Below, piece by piece: positions 1 to 11,900 of a stretch of DNA of 64,000 nt. Source of the stretch: Kitagawia praeruptora (lineage: Eukaryota; Streptophyta; Magnoliopsida; Apiales; Apiaceae). The translations under genes and the position numbers were made by a program. The stretch is from the NCBI GenBank assembly GCA_037693485.1, contig CM075346.1, positions 48,716,001 through 48,780,000 on the forward strand. Reading direction: 5' to 3'. Below the pieces are notes generated by a model, which worked only from the letters and a program-made list of their open reading frames with translations, was not told the DNA's origin and searched no databases. The stretch's first letter is position 1, and the number at the start of each line of letters is the position of its first letter.

Positions 1-1
1 G

Positions 2-539
2 AGAAGGAAAGAGTTAAAAGGGGCCATTCAAACAGTTGAATTAAGCATAGAGCTGCAGGATATTACTGTGAGATTAGTTCATGCTGGTGGTCGAGAAGAA
101 CTCTATCAAAGTGCAGTTCCTGCTTCTCGGTTGATTGATAACTGATAAGTATCCAGGAATGTGTGTGGCCCATCCGAGCATCTTTAGAAAACCTTATGAA
201 TCACTTGTGCCAGCAGAAGAGCAGCTCTTACCTGGAAAAAAGTATTACATAGTCCCATATACTACTGTACAAAAACTGAAGCACAGACATTCAATTAAGA
301 GAGAAGCTGAAGAACGTAAGGATAACAAGGAACCATGGTCGGATAAAGAAGATTACTCAGATGATTATATTTATACTGCCAAGGATTTCTCTCTCTCGAA
401 AGAAAGGCCATCTAGATACTTGCCCAATAGAAGCCGGAAAAGTAAGAAGCCTTTTGTCCCTCCTAATTAAAAGCCAATTTTGTTGAAGAGATTAAGGTGG
501 AAACCCAACCTAACATCTATACAGGAGCTATCTTTATGA
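2..539 (+). pseudogene. Broken DUF4228 (PADRE) family gene, 3' part
   Basis: The 5' end lies outside the window. The frame starting at base 2 reads to about 129 with a family-like stretch including VHAGGREELYQSAVPAS. The family normally continues directly into KYPGMCVAHP, but here that part lies in another frame (from about 138), because about 7 extra bases sit near 129-138, where GATAA occurs twice separated by CT. The second part carries LLPGKKYYIVP and VQKLK, typical of this plant family, and ends in TAA at 468-470. Translation past that stop gives the usual conserved tail (LRWKPNLTSIQEL) down to TGA at 537-539, so this stop is also premature. Members are small plant proteins, many stress-responsive, of unknown biochemical role. 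Two independent lesions make a pseudogene likelier than a sequencing error. Family name is from recognised motifs. Confidence 0.72.
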
Positions 540-1067
540 TCTGAAAATTTTAGTTCCTGCCATCACTGTCGGTGATTCAAAGCATCACTGTAAGCATTCT
601 ACCAGAGATTGTCAAGCCAGTAGAAACTTGTAGTGTCATCAGAATTTTTCAATTTTTCACCTCATCCTATGACATTTATTGAACTACATATGATATTTCC
701 TTCCCCAGCTGGGACAGCTAGTAGTTTCCTTAAGACTTGTGTGGATCTTTTGGTTGCAAATGAAGTTGCTATATTAAGTTTTAAAATCTTGTGTTTGCTT
801 TCTTTTGGTCGTGAGGAGTAATATATTCTTTTGGATAATAAACAGTCCATGTACTCTTAGAAGGACAAAGAGATTCTATTTTCTCTGCGCAAAACATTTA
901 TTTCTGAACAAAAAGATGCATTACATTGCATCGAATCCTTTTAATATTATCTCAACAAAGGAGAAATAAATTGATACAAACAATCATGTTGATCATTAAT
1001 TTCAGCAATTTAGATCATAAAGCATTGATACATTAATTTATTTATTTTTTGTATGTACACTCAAGGG
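540..1067. other. Convergent intergenic spacer (3' ends of two genes)
   Basis: AT-rich sequence between the stop of the plus-strand DUF4228-like gene and the stop of the minus-strand phosphate transporter. It should hold both 3' untranslated regions and polyadenylation signals. I see no coding region here that I would defend. Confidence 0.5.
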
Positions 1068-3909
1068 TCACAGAACATACGATAAAAGCCTATTCAATAT
1101 CCATGTGTAAATAATTGCAAACGTAGCACCAATTGGAATTGTCACGGCCCAAGAAGTCACAATCTCTTTCACTGTTTCTGCTCTTACGCTGTTAAGTCCC
1201 CTAGCAAACCCTACCCCCATGACTGCACCAACCAGTGTATGAGTTGCAGATATAGGTAGTCCAAGATTCGATGCAAACAAAACCACAGAAGCGGCTGCAA
1301 ACTCAGCAGCAAATCCTCTAGTTGGGGTTAACTCTGTTATTTTTTTCCCAATTGTAGCTATAACTCTATATCCCCACATGGTAAGCCCCGCTACAATTCC
1401 AAATCCTCCCCATGCAATAACATCTAATGGAATGATAATATCACCTCCACTTGCACCGCCTTGTAGTATAGATAATGCACCAGCCAATGGGCCTATTGCA
1501 TTGGACACATCATTTCCACCATGAGCAAATGACATGAAGCAGGCTGATAGAACTTGCATGTACCCAAAGACTTTATAAACTATTTCTAGCTGAGTGCCTG
1601 TAGGACCTGCGACTTCCGCCAGCAATCCAACGTTTTTGTGGTGAATGGTGTCCTCCTTTGAATCTGGTTGTGTTGAACTAGACTCCACAAGGAGGTGACC
1701 GAGCTGTTTCCGAATAATTCTGTCTAAAAGGAAAGCTCCAGCAGTGCCAAGTGCTAAAGCTTGGACAATAGCTACTGGGAGTATCTTGCTTAGAGGGAAG
1801 GCTACAATAGAAATTCCAGTAACAGCGATAAAGACACCAATTGGTGCTGCTGCAGCAGCTGCTTGTCCTGGATTTGGAGCACTGTAAACAAACTAGACAT
1901 AGCAAAGATGATTAGTGCGGATGTAGATATCATAATTAAATGCATTTTCATGCCATAGAACACTCATTCTTGCGGGTAAACATAAAACATAAACCAATTA
2001 AATATTCACAGATATAGTCAATGGGATGAGTTAGCAGATCAGAGTACAAGTTATTGGGTTGTAGATCAGTCATTCTTAGAGCATACCCTACGTATGCATT
2101 TGTAGACAAGAAATGACACTGCTGCTCCAATCAGGGGTGAAATGACCCAGGACGAAGTCACCCTTGCCAATGAGCTCCAAAATACAGCATCACGTCCTCC
2201 ATATACGAGTCCAAAGCCAACCATGGATCCAACTATGCAGTGTGTGGTAGATACAGGCAAACCATAATATGATGCAACCTGGGCAACAAAAAGACAACTT
2301 TCATGAGTACATATTCTAATGTAAACGAATGCGCAAAAAGTGCCCCAAAACAGATAAGTCTAGTCTTTTAGTCTTTTGCAATCTCGTTGTGTCAGACACA
2401 CTCACTGCACTATTGGAGCATGGTGACATAGTATTTATTCTGATGCAATGCGGAAAGTTATCGTAATTATTATTATCAGGGAAAAGGGATACTTTCCTTT
2501 ATTACGATTAGGCATTGGATATATAAGCGATCATTATATTGTAAACGAATCAAGCTTTTATGTTTTCACGAGTAATTGCAAATATTTTATCATGGTATCA
2601 GAGCCCAAAGTTATTAACGAAGATGACGAAGAGGCGAAACCATAACGAAGATGATGAAGAGGCAAAACCATAACAATGATGATGGGTTTGTGGGGAGACT
2701 GTATCAATCCTACGACAATGCAATGACTTACAAGAAGATCAGACAATCGTTTTTCGATTGAAAACGACGACGATGAACGATTACATACATTATGCCGTAT
2801 AATGAGTTTCCTTCATTATGTACTATATTGCTAGTCTTAGTAGATTCACAACTAGGCCTCGAGGAATTTGTTAGATATGTGGATACAGAAGAATAGCACT
2901 TGTGCTAATTTAAAAAGAAATAATAGGTTTCCAGCTCTACATTTTATACAAAAGCAACAATGATCACATCAACCCTACAAAATTTAGCTCCTTAGCTAGT
3001 AAATCTTACATCATTAATAGCTTCCAGCCTTTCCTAGAATAGTTTAATTGCTTGTCCAAGCTAATTTTACTGTCAATTTCCACAGTCATTATAACCACAA
3101 TAAGCAAGTTAATTATCTTATTAGATTAAGAAACACATATAGATAGATAATTGAATTATTTGACAGTGCACCTGTAACCAAGTACCAGCAGCAGCCAAAG
3201 AAGAGAGTAAACCAGCCAAAAGCAAAGTATCTTTCCCTTGAAAAACATTAGCAACAAGAATCCCCTTCTGCATTGTACTAGTTACATGTCTTCCCATCAA
3301 AAGAGCCCCCGAAAACTCCAAAACTGCGGCGGTTAGCACTGCTTGCCTTAGACTCAAAGCCCCTGAACCCACAGAAGTCCCCATAGCATTAGCCACATCA
3401 TTAGCACCAATATTCCAAGCCATGTAAAATCCAAATAACAGAGTCCCATACGACAAAATTTTAGTCTTTAAAGTCATCCCTTGACCCAAGGAGTTCATAA
3501 AATAAGGAAAACAAAGGGCAGCCACTGCTATACAAATAGATATAGCAGTGGCTGTAGTAGAAGATATATTAAAAGCCTGTGCCATCCCATGCAAATCTTC
3601 TTGTGGTTTCTCATTTTCTTGATCTCCATTCAAACCTTCACTTTTCTCACTACTTGCTTCACCATCAGCAAAAGATGATAAAGTAGCAAAAGGGCATGTA
3701 AGTTGATAAGTCTTTAGCGGTTTTGATAGTAAAAAATTAATCTTTAAAGTACAAGAATCTTTCTTTAAAAAATGAGTTGGTTCTTGATAAAAGAAGGGTG
3801 ATTTGTGCTTGGACGACTCATAAATATGAGAACCATGAATCAAGAAAGCTCTTGGTCTTGGCTTGACAGTGTTTCTAGTAGAAGAAAGGCAACAAGATGA
3901 AGTCAACAT
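1068..3909 (-). CDS. PHT2;1: Plastid inorganic phosphate transporter, PHT2;1 type (3 exons)
   Basis: Three minus-strand exons: 3909-3172 (246 codons), 2278-2087 (64 codons) and 1892-1068 (274 codons plus stop). Both introns begin GT, end AG and are phase 0, giving 584 residues, close to the roughly 587 of the Arabidopsis protein. Residues 1-70 or so are Ser/basic rich and fit a chloroplast transit peptide. The PHO4-family signatures are both present and intact: GANDVANAMGTSVGSG at about 168-183 and GGNDVSNAIGPLAG at about 435-448. Hydrophobic segments follow each, with a hydrophilic loop near 380-400 between the two halves. The family moves phosphate with protons or sodium across the inner plastid envelope, and its Arabidopsis member is light-induced in leaves. 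No lesion is visible. This is the only clearly intact host gene in the window. Confidence 0.93.
2412..2880 (+). mobile_element. Copia-like LTR plus primer-binding-site remnant in PHT2;1 intron 1
   Basis: TGGTATCAGAGCCC at 2593-2606 is a classic primer-binding site for initiator-Met tRNA. It directly follows a sequence ending ATCA, as an LTR end should. The stretch from about 2412 to 2592 would be the LTR, and about 250 bp of AT/GAT-rich leader follows. No gag or pol is visible, and I could not find a second LTR with confidence, so this is a truncated element or a TRIM-like one. It lies in the 893-bp first intron of the phosphate transporter, on the strand opposite to the gene. Confidence 0.5.
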
Positions 3910-4250
3910 GATTATTAACTAGTTGATGAACTTAAAATTGCAGCGTCTAAAAATGAAACATGAGATTGTTCAGATAGAATTTTGGCCATTGAGATCACAG
4001 GAAGAATGAAGGACTTGACATTTTCACATGATATGAATGAGAGTTTGGATGGGGATGCATGAACTGGAGTACAGATGTAAATGAGTGGTGGTTGTGTGGT
4101 TTCAGTGCTATTCTATCCGAGGCACCACAACTTTCTGCGAAACGTGAAATATCTAATATAACATACAAAATATAGTCTAACAACATTATAAAAAAAAAGT
4201 ACATATTCAATATTTTATCCATCCCAAATTAATTTGTACATCAGTTTATA
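3910..4250 (-). promoter_or_regulatory. Likely 5' leader and promoter region of the phosphate transporter
   Basis: This is the sequence just upstream of the transporter ATG (3909-3907, minus strand). It is AT-rich and without long open frames. No single box stands out enough to name. The role is inferred only from position. Confidence 0.35.
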
Positions 4251-4683
4251 TTGAAATTTCTATATACAGTGACAACACACTTTACATAAAATTTGATCAT
4301 GTTTTAAGTCAAAATTACCTAATTAACCATCATATGTAATCTATTCTTTTTGGGACAAATAAAAATAGAATTTGGGGGTTCCAATTAGTTGGAATGAAGT
4401 AGAGTAGACCAATATATTACAACTAAAAACATAATTAAGAAATTTTCTTTTTTATCAAAAAAAATTATGAAGAACAATATGCAAGCATGCAGTAATGCAT
4501 AAATATGATTCAAAAAATCATATACTTCTCGTAAAGATTGATAAAAGAAAATTTTGTGTTGAAATGCTTAACAATCAAATTCTATTTTTATTTAGTAATC
4601 CATAACAAGCAAATATTGGTATAATTTGTTTCAACATGTTTTAATATAAAAAGAATAATAAGTGTTAGATTGTTAGTAAATAA
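4251..4683. other. AT-rich intergenic sequence
   Basis: No gene, RNA or clear repeat boundary is visible before the Helitron end at 4684. Confidence 0.4.
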
Positions 4684-5211
4684 CTAGCTTCATTACCCGT
4701 GCAAGGCACGAGGATATTCTAGGTTTATTACGAGTTTGTAATGTTGCCTAAATATAGATGAACTTACTTTCTTTTCAATTGTTCTCACTTTCTAACCGGT
4801 TGTGTTCAAAAAATTCTAATATCCAATCACTTAGTCATCTAGTTCAATGATTTTAGTTATAAATTTAAATTCAGTATATCTCTAGAACTGAGATGTCACA
4901 GTTTCGATTCTGGACAATGTGAAGATTAGCGAACGTTTTCATAACATTTGACTTTGGGGAGTTTTAGAGTAAAATCATAGAAAATTGGAAGGTCTAAATG
5001 TGAAATAATATTAAAAAATGTGAGATATTATGATATTTTGGCTTTTAGTAGTTCATCTTTGATTATGAACACCTTTCAATTTGTAGCGGTGTTACCTAAA
5101 TATATTGTAGCAAACTCCCTTCTCGAGAGCTTCATTTTCAACATGATCTGTATAAGATTTATAATATCTACTAAGATTGCTTTCTGCTTAAGAGTTTTAC
5201 TCTCTGCTGCC

Positions 5212-6211
5212 TCATTTGCAATATACATCGGCTCTACCTCTCTCTCCCAGACCTCGGTGAACTCCCGTTAATATGTCTTTGTGGAGCCCTCTTCCTTTCC
5301 AACTAACATAAATTCGTTTGTCCTTGATGATGAGGCCATTAAGCTTAAAGATTAATCTCTCCAATATATTTTCATCGAAAAACTTAACAAACCCATCACG
5401 ATTATTATTTTTATCTCTTTTTTGAGGCAAAACAATGTCCTTGATCCTTCCTTCCTTTTTGAATTTTAGCTAAACAGAGTTCGGGAGAATGGTGATGAAT
5501 CATGTATTCTTTTCTCTATCCGTTTTGAATGACTCATGAGGGTTTCTTTCCATCTTTTTTTTCTCATGTCTTGAATAATGACTCTCGATTTTGCTCTTTG
5601 GATATTTGGTTTTATTTCAGCAGGGCTTCCTTGTAATCTAGCTTTGAATTCTCTTTATGAATTCCTAGACTCCTAACGTGAATTTGGTGCAGTGGCTTTG
5701 TAATTGCAAGATTATCACCCCTACAAGCTTTAACTGCAACTTCATCCTCTACCCATTTCCTTTCAGCTTTTATAAAATTTTGAATATCTTCCTCCATTCT
5801 TTGTGGTTTTGCTTCCCCCTTATTCAACTCTTTCTTCATTAATAGTATGTTTCTCAGCAATTTTTCCTCTTTACGATCACTCCAATGTGATTCATCTTTG
5901 AACCTCATCCTTACTTCTCCTTTTGAGTTGTAATCTATTACCCTCTCTCTCAATTGGTTCTCTTAGTGTTGATCTCCTGGGCCGTAATTGTTAATCGTCT
6001 TATCTCTCCAATTTCTGAATTTCTTCTTCCATATCTTTTTGCTTTCATCCACTGTCTTGAAGCAACTATTCCACCAGTTTTCATGGATATAGAAAGCTTT
6101 AGATTCACTTTTATAATCCTGACTCCCTTCTTCATTGTCATCTTCATCCCTTAATCTAAACATGCATGTTTGGATCTGAATTTTGTGAAGGATGAAATTT
6201 TGTCTCTCCAT
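5212..6211 (-). pseudogene. RRM-domain protein fragment (LINE ORF1-like or captured host gene)
   Basis: Several minus-strand frames follow one another. The best part, about 5455-5240, reads like an RNA recognition motif: a G-x-I-K-D-I-V strand, a basic loop (PQKRDKNNN), an RNP1-like block (RDGFVKFFD) and then LNGLIIKDKRIYVSW. Upstream (5953-5612) is a charged, Lys/Glu-rich region that could be coiled coil. The frames are offset and interrupted, so no intact protein is made. RRMs like this occur in ORF1 of some plant L1-type LINEs and in host splicing proteins; no reverse transcriptase follows, so I cannot choose. It lies inside the putative Helitron and on its strand. Confidence 0.45.
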
Positions 6212-7538
6212 CTATTTAACTTTGTTAAAATATAGTATTTTATATGAAAATTTAGGGTTTTAATCAACTCATTTTAGAATTTTTAATTTTTTTCATCTCT
6301 AATTATACACTCCATCTTTCACTATGTTATGAACAATTTTTATTTGAATCAAGTTTAAATTCAAATTAAAGTGATGAACATGTGTGTGCATGTATATATA
6401 TATATACATACATACAAATATAAAATGAATTTAATTTGAATAATGATATGAAATATGTATGTGCATGCATATTATGTAACACCCGGTCCCACATCGAATA
6501 GATAAGGGACTTTAGTTTAGTTTATACGGCAAAGTTTTAGAGTGCACCAAAAAATCATGATCTTAAAAATTTGATACAAATTTTAATACAAGCATACATC
6601 AAATATGCAACACATAACACTCTAGAGAAATGAGTTCATACCTTAGTTTTCCTTAGGTGGGTGTTGGCACACTCGTCCATAACTTGGTCCAATGAGAGCT
6701 GCCAGAGTGCCCTGAGTTGCATTACAATGTTCTAAAACTTTTTGAAATTTTGAGAAATTTCCGATTAATTTTTAAAAAATAATTTACACACTAAGAATTA
6801 TTTTTGAATAGTAAATTTATTAGAAATAAAAATAAGATACTATTATAATATTAAAATATGTTTGATTATTACTTTGGTTAATTTTCAATTTGCCGCTTGA
6901 CCCATATCAAGAATTTAATTGATTAGACCCGATTATCGAATTATACGAATACTTTTATATAATTATTATTTATTTTTTGTTAAAAACACGTCAAATAATT
7001 TTATTTCTAAAAAAATATGATTATTTTCTGGCTAATTCTTGATTTTCTGTTTATATTCTTAATCGAGAACCTAATAGATTAGTCCCTATTCTCAAATTTT
7101 ATGAGTATTTATATAATTATTATTCATATTTCAGTATACTCATATACTAATTCATCAAAAAACTTTAATCTAAATATATGCACATATATAAAATTATAAA
7201 TTGCAAAATTTAATGTCACATTTTTTCGCAAATGACGTTTAGGTTGTCCGACTTCCTAGATTCTCATTTTTGTAATAGATTTTGGGTGAACCATTTTATT
7301 AAATTTTCTCAATCAAAAAATTCCGCAATTACTTAGAATCAAGTATTTTATTGTATTTGATATTGGTGAATAATCAGTACTTGGAGTAAGACACAAGAGT
7401 TAAGAAAATATGTGAAATTTTAAGCAATTTATATGAAATAAAATAACAAGTTATTAATAGAGTAGACAAGTAAATTTATGTATATACAGAAAAATAAATT
7501 AACAAAAGTAAGAATAGCATGAGAAGTGAAACATTCAT
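6212..7538. other. Non-coding AT-rich Helitron interior
   Basis: No gene is visible. It contains a short TA/TACA microsatellite (about 6393-6420) and a 252-bp segment, 6475-6726, that starts TGTAACACCCGG and ends GCATTACA. That segment looks like an LTR, but no flanking duplication could be matched. Confidence 0.4.
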
Positions 7539-7790
7539 TACATCTTGAATAAAAGAAATCTAATTAATGAATAAAATATTGATGGATATAAATAATGAAT
7601 TTTACTATTTAACCAAAAACATGTGTAGCTCAAATGGTTATAGTTGACAAAATAATGACATACTACATCTTGAATAAAAGAAATCTAATTAATGAATAAA
7701 ATATTGATGGATATAAATAATGAATTTTACTATTTAACCAAAAACATATGTAGCTCAAATGGTTATAGTTGATAACATAATGACATATGA
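7539..7790 (+). repeat. Tandem duplication, about 125 bp x 2
   Basis: The block beginning ACATCTTGAATAAAAG appears at about 7540 and again at about 7664. The copies are nearly identical through the end of the block (TGTAGCTCAAATGG, at about 7624 and 7748). High identity suggests a recent duplication. Confidence 0.85.
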
Positions 7791-7830
7791 ATTGACATGT
7801 CATGGGTTCAATTCCTAGCAAAGCCTATGT
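7744..7830 (+). repeat. tRNA-related, SINE-like sequence with A and B boxes
   Basis: TAGCTCAAATGG matches a polymerase III A box, and about 50 bases later GGGTTCAATTCC matches a B box. The spacing is wider than in a normal tRNA and the T-arm does not fold well, so this is not a working tRNA gene. It is best read as the head of a tRNA-derived SINE or a tRNA relic. The A-box half is also present in the first copy of the adjacent tandem duplication. Confidence 0.35.
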
Positions 7831-7930
7831 ATTCTAATTTTTTCATAAAATATCATTAAGGGGTATAAATGTAATTTACTTTGAATAAAATGTGACATGT
7901 TGTGGTATTATATATATAGTAGATAGTAGA

Positions 7931-8093
7931 TGACAACACATACATCAACACTACATAAGGTAATTAATATGATTAGATCTATTAAATTATAATTAAATGA
8001 TTATTAAAATTTAAATATTTATATAAAAAAATATTAAAATAAATTAAAAAGAACTTTGCATCGCAGCAAGTAATAAATAGCCACTTTAGAGAG
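7931..8093. other. AT-rich spacer and target site of the first nest
   Basis: Short non-coding stretch ending in the 5-bp target site GAGAG (8089-8093). The same five bases follow the far end of the Tat-like element at 25606-25610. Confidence 0.6.
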
Positions 8094-8310
8094 TCTTGTG
8101 CCCAAAATTTCCATGGACTAGATTTGGGCCTAGTGGGCTTAATGATCCAATCTATATGATTAATATGGGTTATGATTGAGGTTCCTTAAGATCAAAAAGA
8201 CCAAATAGCATGTGAAATGGATCTGGACAGGTTCAGGTTCCCGAGAAACAGGTTCCTGCAGATAGGTACCCGAGAGACAGCTTCCTGCAAACAGCTTCCC
8301 GGGAGACAAG
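8094..8310 (+). repeat. Left LTR of the Tat-like element, first part
   Basis: Begins TCTTGTGCCCAAAAT, where the right LTR has TGTTGTGCCCAAAAT at 23814. It includes a degenerate 15-bp tandem repeat (type ACAGGTTCCCGAGA, about 8225-8310), also present in the right LTR. It is cut at 8310 by the Copia element and resumes after 14602. Confidence 0.8.
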
Positions 8311-8901
8311 TGTTAGACAATCTGCAATAAATACAAATAGTATAATATTTGTGCTTGTGTGAGTAACAGTTATGTGTATAATTAAAATAGACAAAAAAGG
8401 AGACAAGGAACGAAAAACCCAAGTCCAGTGCGTGACTGTCTCCTTAAAGCATATTAGCCCCCCACCGTATGTGCGAGCGAAACGCCTTCCAGGATAAAAC
8501 AGATTGCAGTGCTACAGATGAGCGTCACTCTCAGCGAGCTTGAGACGAGCAAGAACTATCACCAGAGGAAGAGAAGAGGTTGTATAAAAGAGAAGGATGT
8601 GTGTTTTCGAGTGAATAATCCTAAGGCTCTATATGAGTATTTATAGGATAGGAAAACTTGTGCGCTACACAATTGCCTTAATTAATTAGCCGCGCTAATC
8701 AATTAAATCAGTGGCAATTTCCTTAACACAATTGCCTTAATTAATTAGCCGCGCTAATCAATTAAATCGGTGGCAATTTCCTTAATTAATTAACCTCGTT
8801 AATTAATTATGTTAAGGATGTGGCAAAAAATTCATAGTAAAAATGGAATTGATTTTACCGAATCAATGAATTCAAATTATAATCGAATCCATATTCCAAC
8901 A
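8311..8901 (-). repeat. 3' LTR of the gag-only Copia element
   Basis: It matches 14011-14602 almost base for base. It contains an internal tandem duplication of about 60 bp (CACAATTGCCTTAATTAATT and following, at about 8669 and 8729). Confidence 0.9.
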
Positions 8902-11900
8902 ATCCCCCACATGGATGAGATTGATATCATAGTAGCACACCAGACAGACACATAATTTGATTTTGTGATAGATTCTTTGATCAGATATAGCATACGATAG
9001 GTAGAGGTTTGCTCCTTGATTCTTCGCTTGAGTAAGCATATCGACCTTACTGGTAGACAGTGGAGGTTTTCTCTTTGAACTGTTCGACCGTTTGTGTAAG
9101 CGATGATATACTTATCATTATATCATTTCTGACTCGTTCAGCTCTCATGATTATGTCCATTTTGCCCATGGAACATCGTCCTGGTTCTGCAGGAGTTTCT
9201 AAAGAATTGTGCCTCGTAATTCTCCTTTGAAGCGGCCCCACTTCTCTCCCACATAGGTGATCTTTATCTTGTAGAGTAACCCGCGTTTACTCAACTGAAT
9301 TCCATGCGTTCTAACCTTGAACTCCATGTATTCACCGAAAGATCATTAAAAGCTCGAAAGCTTACCCTCGTACCTTACGGGTCTCACTGTTTCTCATCAT
9401 AAGAACAGGCCAGGGGTTACCCCTACAGTGATTTGGTCATCATGATTTAGTTGGCCCATTGAACCAAGTTCTTGGGACCTCCAGTCAGCAATGGTTGGGT
9501 GTCTACCATGACGCCGTTAAGCAATAGGCTTAAGGCACATCCCTCTCGATGATTTTACAACTATCTCTCAGTATAACCAGAGTCTCTTGGTTTAACCAGA
9601 TTATCTAAGTTTAACCATCTGGTTTAGTGGATCCACAACATTATCATTTGACTTCACAGAGTCAATCCTGATAATTCTCGTTGAGAGTAGTGGTTTAATG
9701 ATATTATGTCCTCGTCTTAGAGGCGAGACATATCATTACATACATAACAATGTAATCTCCCAATTTGCAAATTATTCAAATAAAATATGCACATTGAAGA
9801 CACATTTTCTTGTCATTTAGGATTATCCTTTACAAAGTGACTACCAATTCACCCTCTTACATGCACATATATTATGCAAAAGACTCGTATTCCATCAAGA
9901 ATCGAGTTATGTTTAATCGTCTATTTAGGATTTCCATGACATGGCTGCTTACGTTAATGTGAACTAAATTCACTAATGACTTTTAAATTCCTAAAGTCAA
10001 ACATCTAACATCCATACTATATCCACATAGTACAATTAGATATCGTTTGCAATGCAGCCCAAACTCACGAGTATATTTCAAACACCTTAGTCTCATTGCA
10101 ATCACTTTCAAGAGACCAATTTTGATTTGACTCGTGCATCTACCCAGCTTACCAACTGTGTAGCCTATGTCTAATTTTGTATCATTTTGAAATGTACAAC
10201 AGACTTTCAATCATTCTTGAAAGATCCTTGTTCATCTATCCTTAGATAGATACATCATATATATTCATTCTAGATATACTAGATTTAGTTACGTTGATCT
10301 CTTCAAGATTCACATCACTAACGTGTGACATGTATCCTTTAGGACTTTTAACTTATTAAGATTTTAATCTCCAAAATCAAAACTTTAAGCCTCATCCAAA
10401 TTGCTAGAGATGATCATCTTGTCATTAATTCTCGTAATGATCAGATCACTCACGTGCAATTACAATAATTTCTCATCCAAATTACTAGAGATGATCATCT
10501 TGTCATTACTTCTCATAATGATCAGATCACTCACCTGTAATTACAATAATTTTAACATCCCATGTGTAAATAACATATACACATTTGTCAATTCATTGAT
10601 TTTCTATCAATTTTACATCTCAACATTAGCATGTCACATTTTGGTAATTACTTTACCAGTCATCAGCTAAGGCTTCAAATCGTAATTGACATTACCAATT
10701 TTTAGTGTCCCAAAAGTTAGTAATTTCAATTTATCTCATTACCAAGTTTAAGTGTCCCTAAACTGGCAATACTCATTCACTGAGTTACCAAATTTGAGCG
10801 TCCTCAAAGTGGCAACTATATCATTTGTTATGAAATCATAGCATATCGCAATAATATCAAATTTCATATGCATATGCCAATTTTCGTATCTATGTTGTTT
10901 CAATCAACATAATCACCAAAATACAGACTTTCTACTCTTTCCTTAACAAGAGAAACCAAGAAAGACTGTTCCAAAGTTCATTGATGTACTTCTAAATTTC
11001 ATAATGCTGATAATTTAAGTATCATCTTGATGAACCATATTCTTGTAACTCAAGAATATAACATAGAGTAAGTTGTGTCTTCACTTTTGACTATAATATT
11101 TAAATTATCAGTCTGGCCTTTTACTTTTCTTTGACCCATATATTTATTTTATAAACTTGAAAATTCGTTTGGACCCAAATGGCATCTATCTCGCAAGAAG
11201 ATCCATATGTCTCTCTATTTATTAATCGCTTCTCTCTATTTCTTAACATCCTTTTTCCTCCACAAAGGATATAGAGAGATCATATTTATTTGAAAAGTGT
11301 CACAATCCATTTTCTAACATACGTGTTAGAAATCTTGACTTATTGACTTCTTAATTCTAGTCAATTTTTCTATTGATATCCTTTTTCTCATAGGATTATC
11401 AGAAAAATTCTTATAGCTTCTCTCAAGCTTTGAGGTTTACCATCAAGCAAAATTTCAGACATTTTTGGACTAACAAATTTTCCAAGTCTTTTGCTCTGTC
11501 TAGGTTCAACCTCATATTCATCCAATAACTCGTAAATTTTCCCGGATAAATTTTAATTACAAATTTACAAGGAACTGCTAATTCATCATAAAAGCATTCC
11601 TAGATTTTGTAATTGCATTATAATGAATCTTATACATTAGATTCATCTGCAAACCACAGGATATCGTTAGACTTCATCGTTGTCTATATATCCATCCAAA
11701 ATCACAATTGGCTTTTGAAACTCCTTTAACCTTTATAGGTATAGGTATCAAGACATCTTCAAGATACCCCCACATTTTAAATATATCTAAGAATGTTTCT
11801 CTACATTCTAGAATTCTCAGAAAATTTTATTATTTTCGCTTCAAGATACCCCCACATTTTAATATTTCTAAGAATGTCGAAACCATTCCAGAATTAATAG

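Larger units (their letters stand above)
4684..7930 (-). mobile_element. Probable non-autonomous Helitron
   Basis: Read on the minus strand, the right-hand end begins TCTACTATCTACTATATA (7930, or 7923 for the inner of two alternatives), matching the TC plus AT-rich start of plant Helitrons. The left-hand end has a short GC hairpin (CCTCGTGC / GCACGGG, about 4697-4714), then about 8 bases, then CTAG at 4687-4684. The flanking host bases are A at the 5' end and T at the 3' end, as expected for insertion between A and T. No Rep/helicase gene is seen, so it would be non-autonomous. The interior holds an RRM-protein fragment on the same strand, AT-rich sequence and a tandem duplication. The ends match well, but I cannot prove they belong to one element. 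Confidence 0.5.

Noticed and set aside
633..850. Small overlapping frames on both strands
   Set aside because: They lie in the 3' region between two convergent genes, show no domain or codon bias, and mirror each other.
6475..6726. 252-bp solo LTR or Cassandra-type TRIM (TGTAACACCCGG ... GCATTACA)
   Set aside because: The ends look right, but there is no matching target duplication and no 5S-like sequence is seen.
7744..7830. Functional tRNA gene
   Set aside because: A and B boxes are present, but the spacing is too wide and the acceptor and T stems do not pair.
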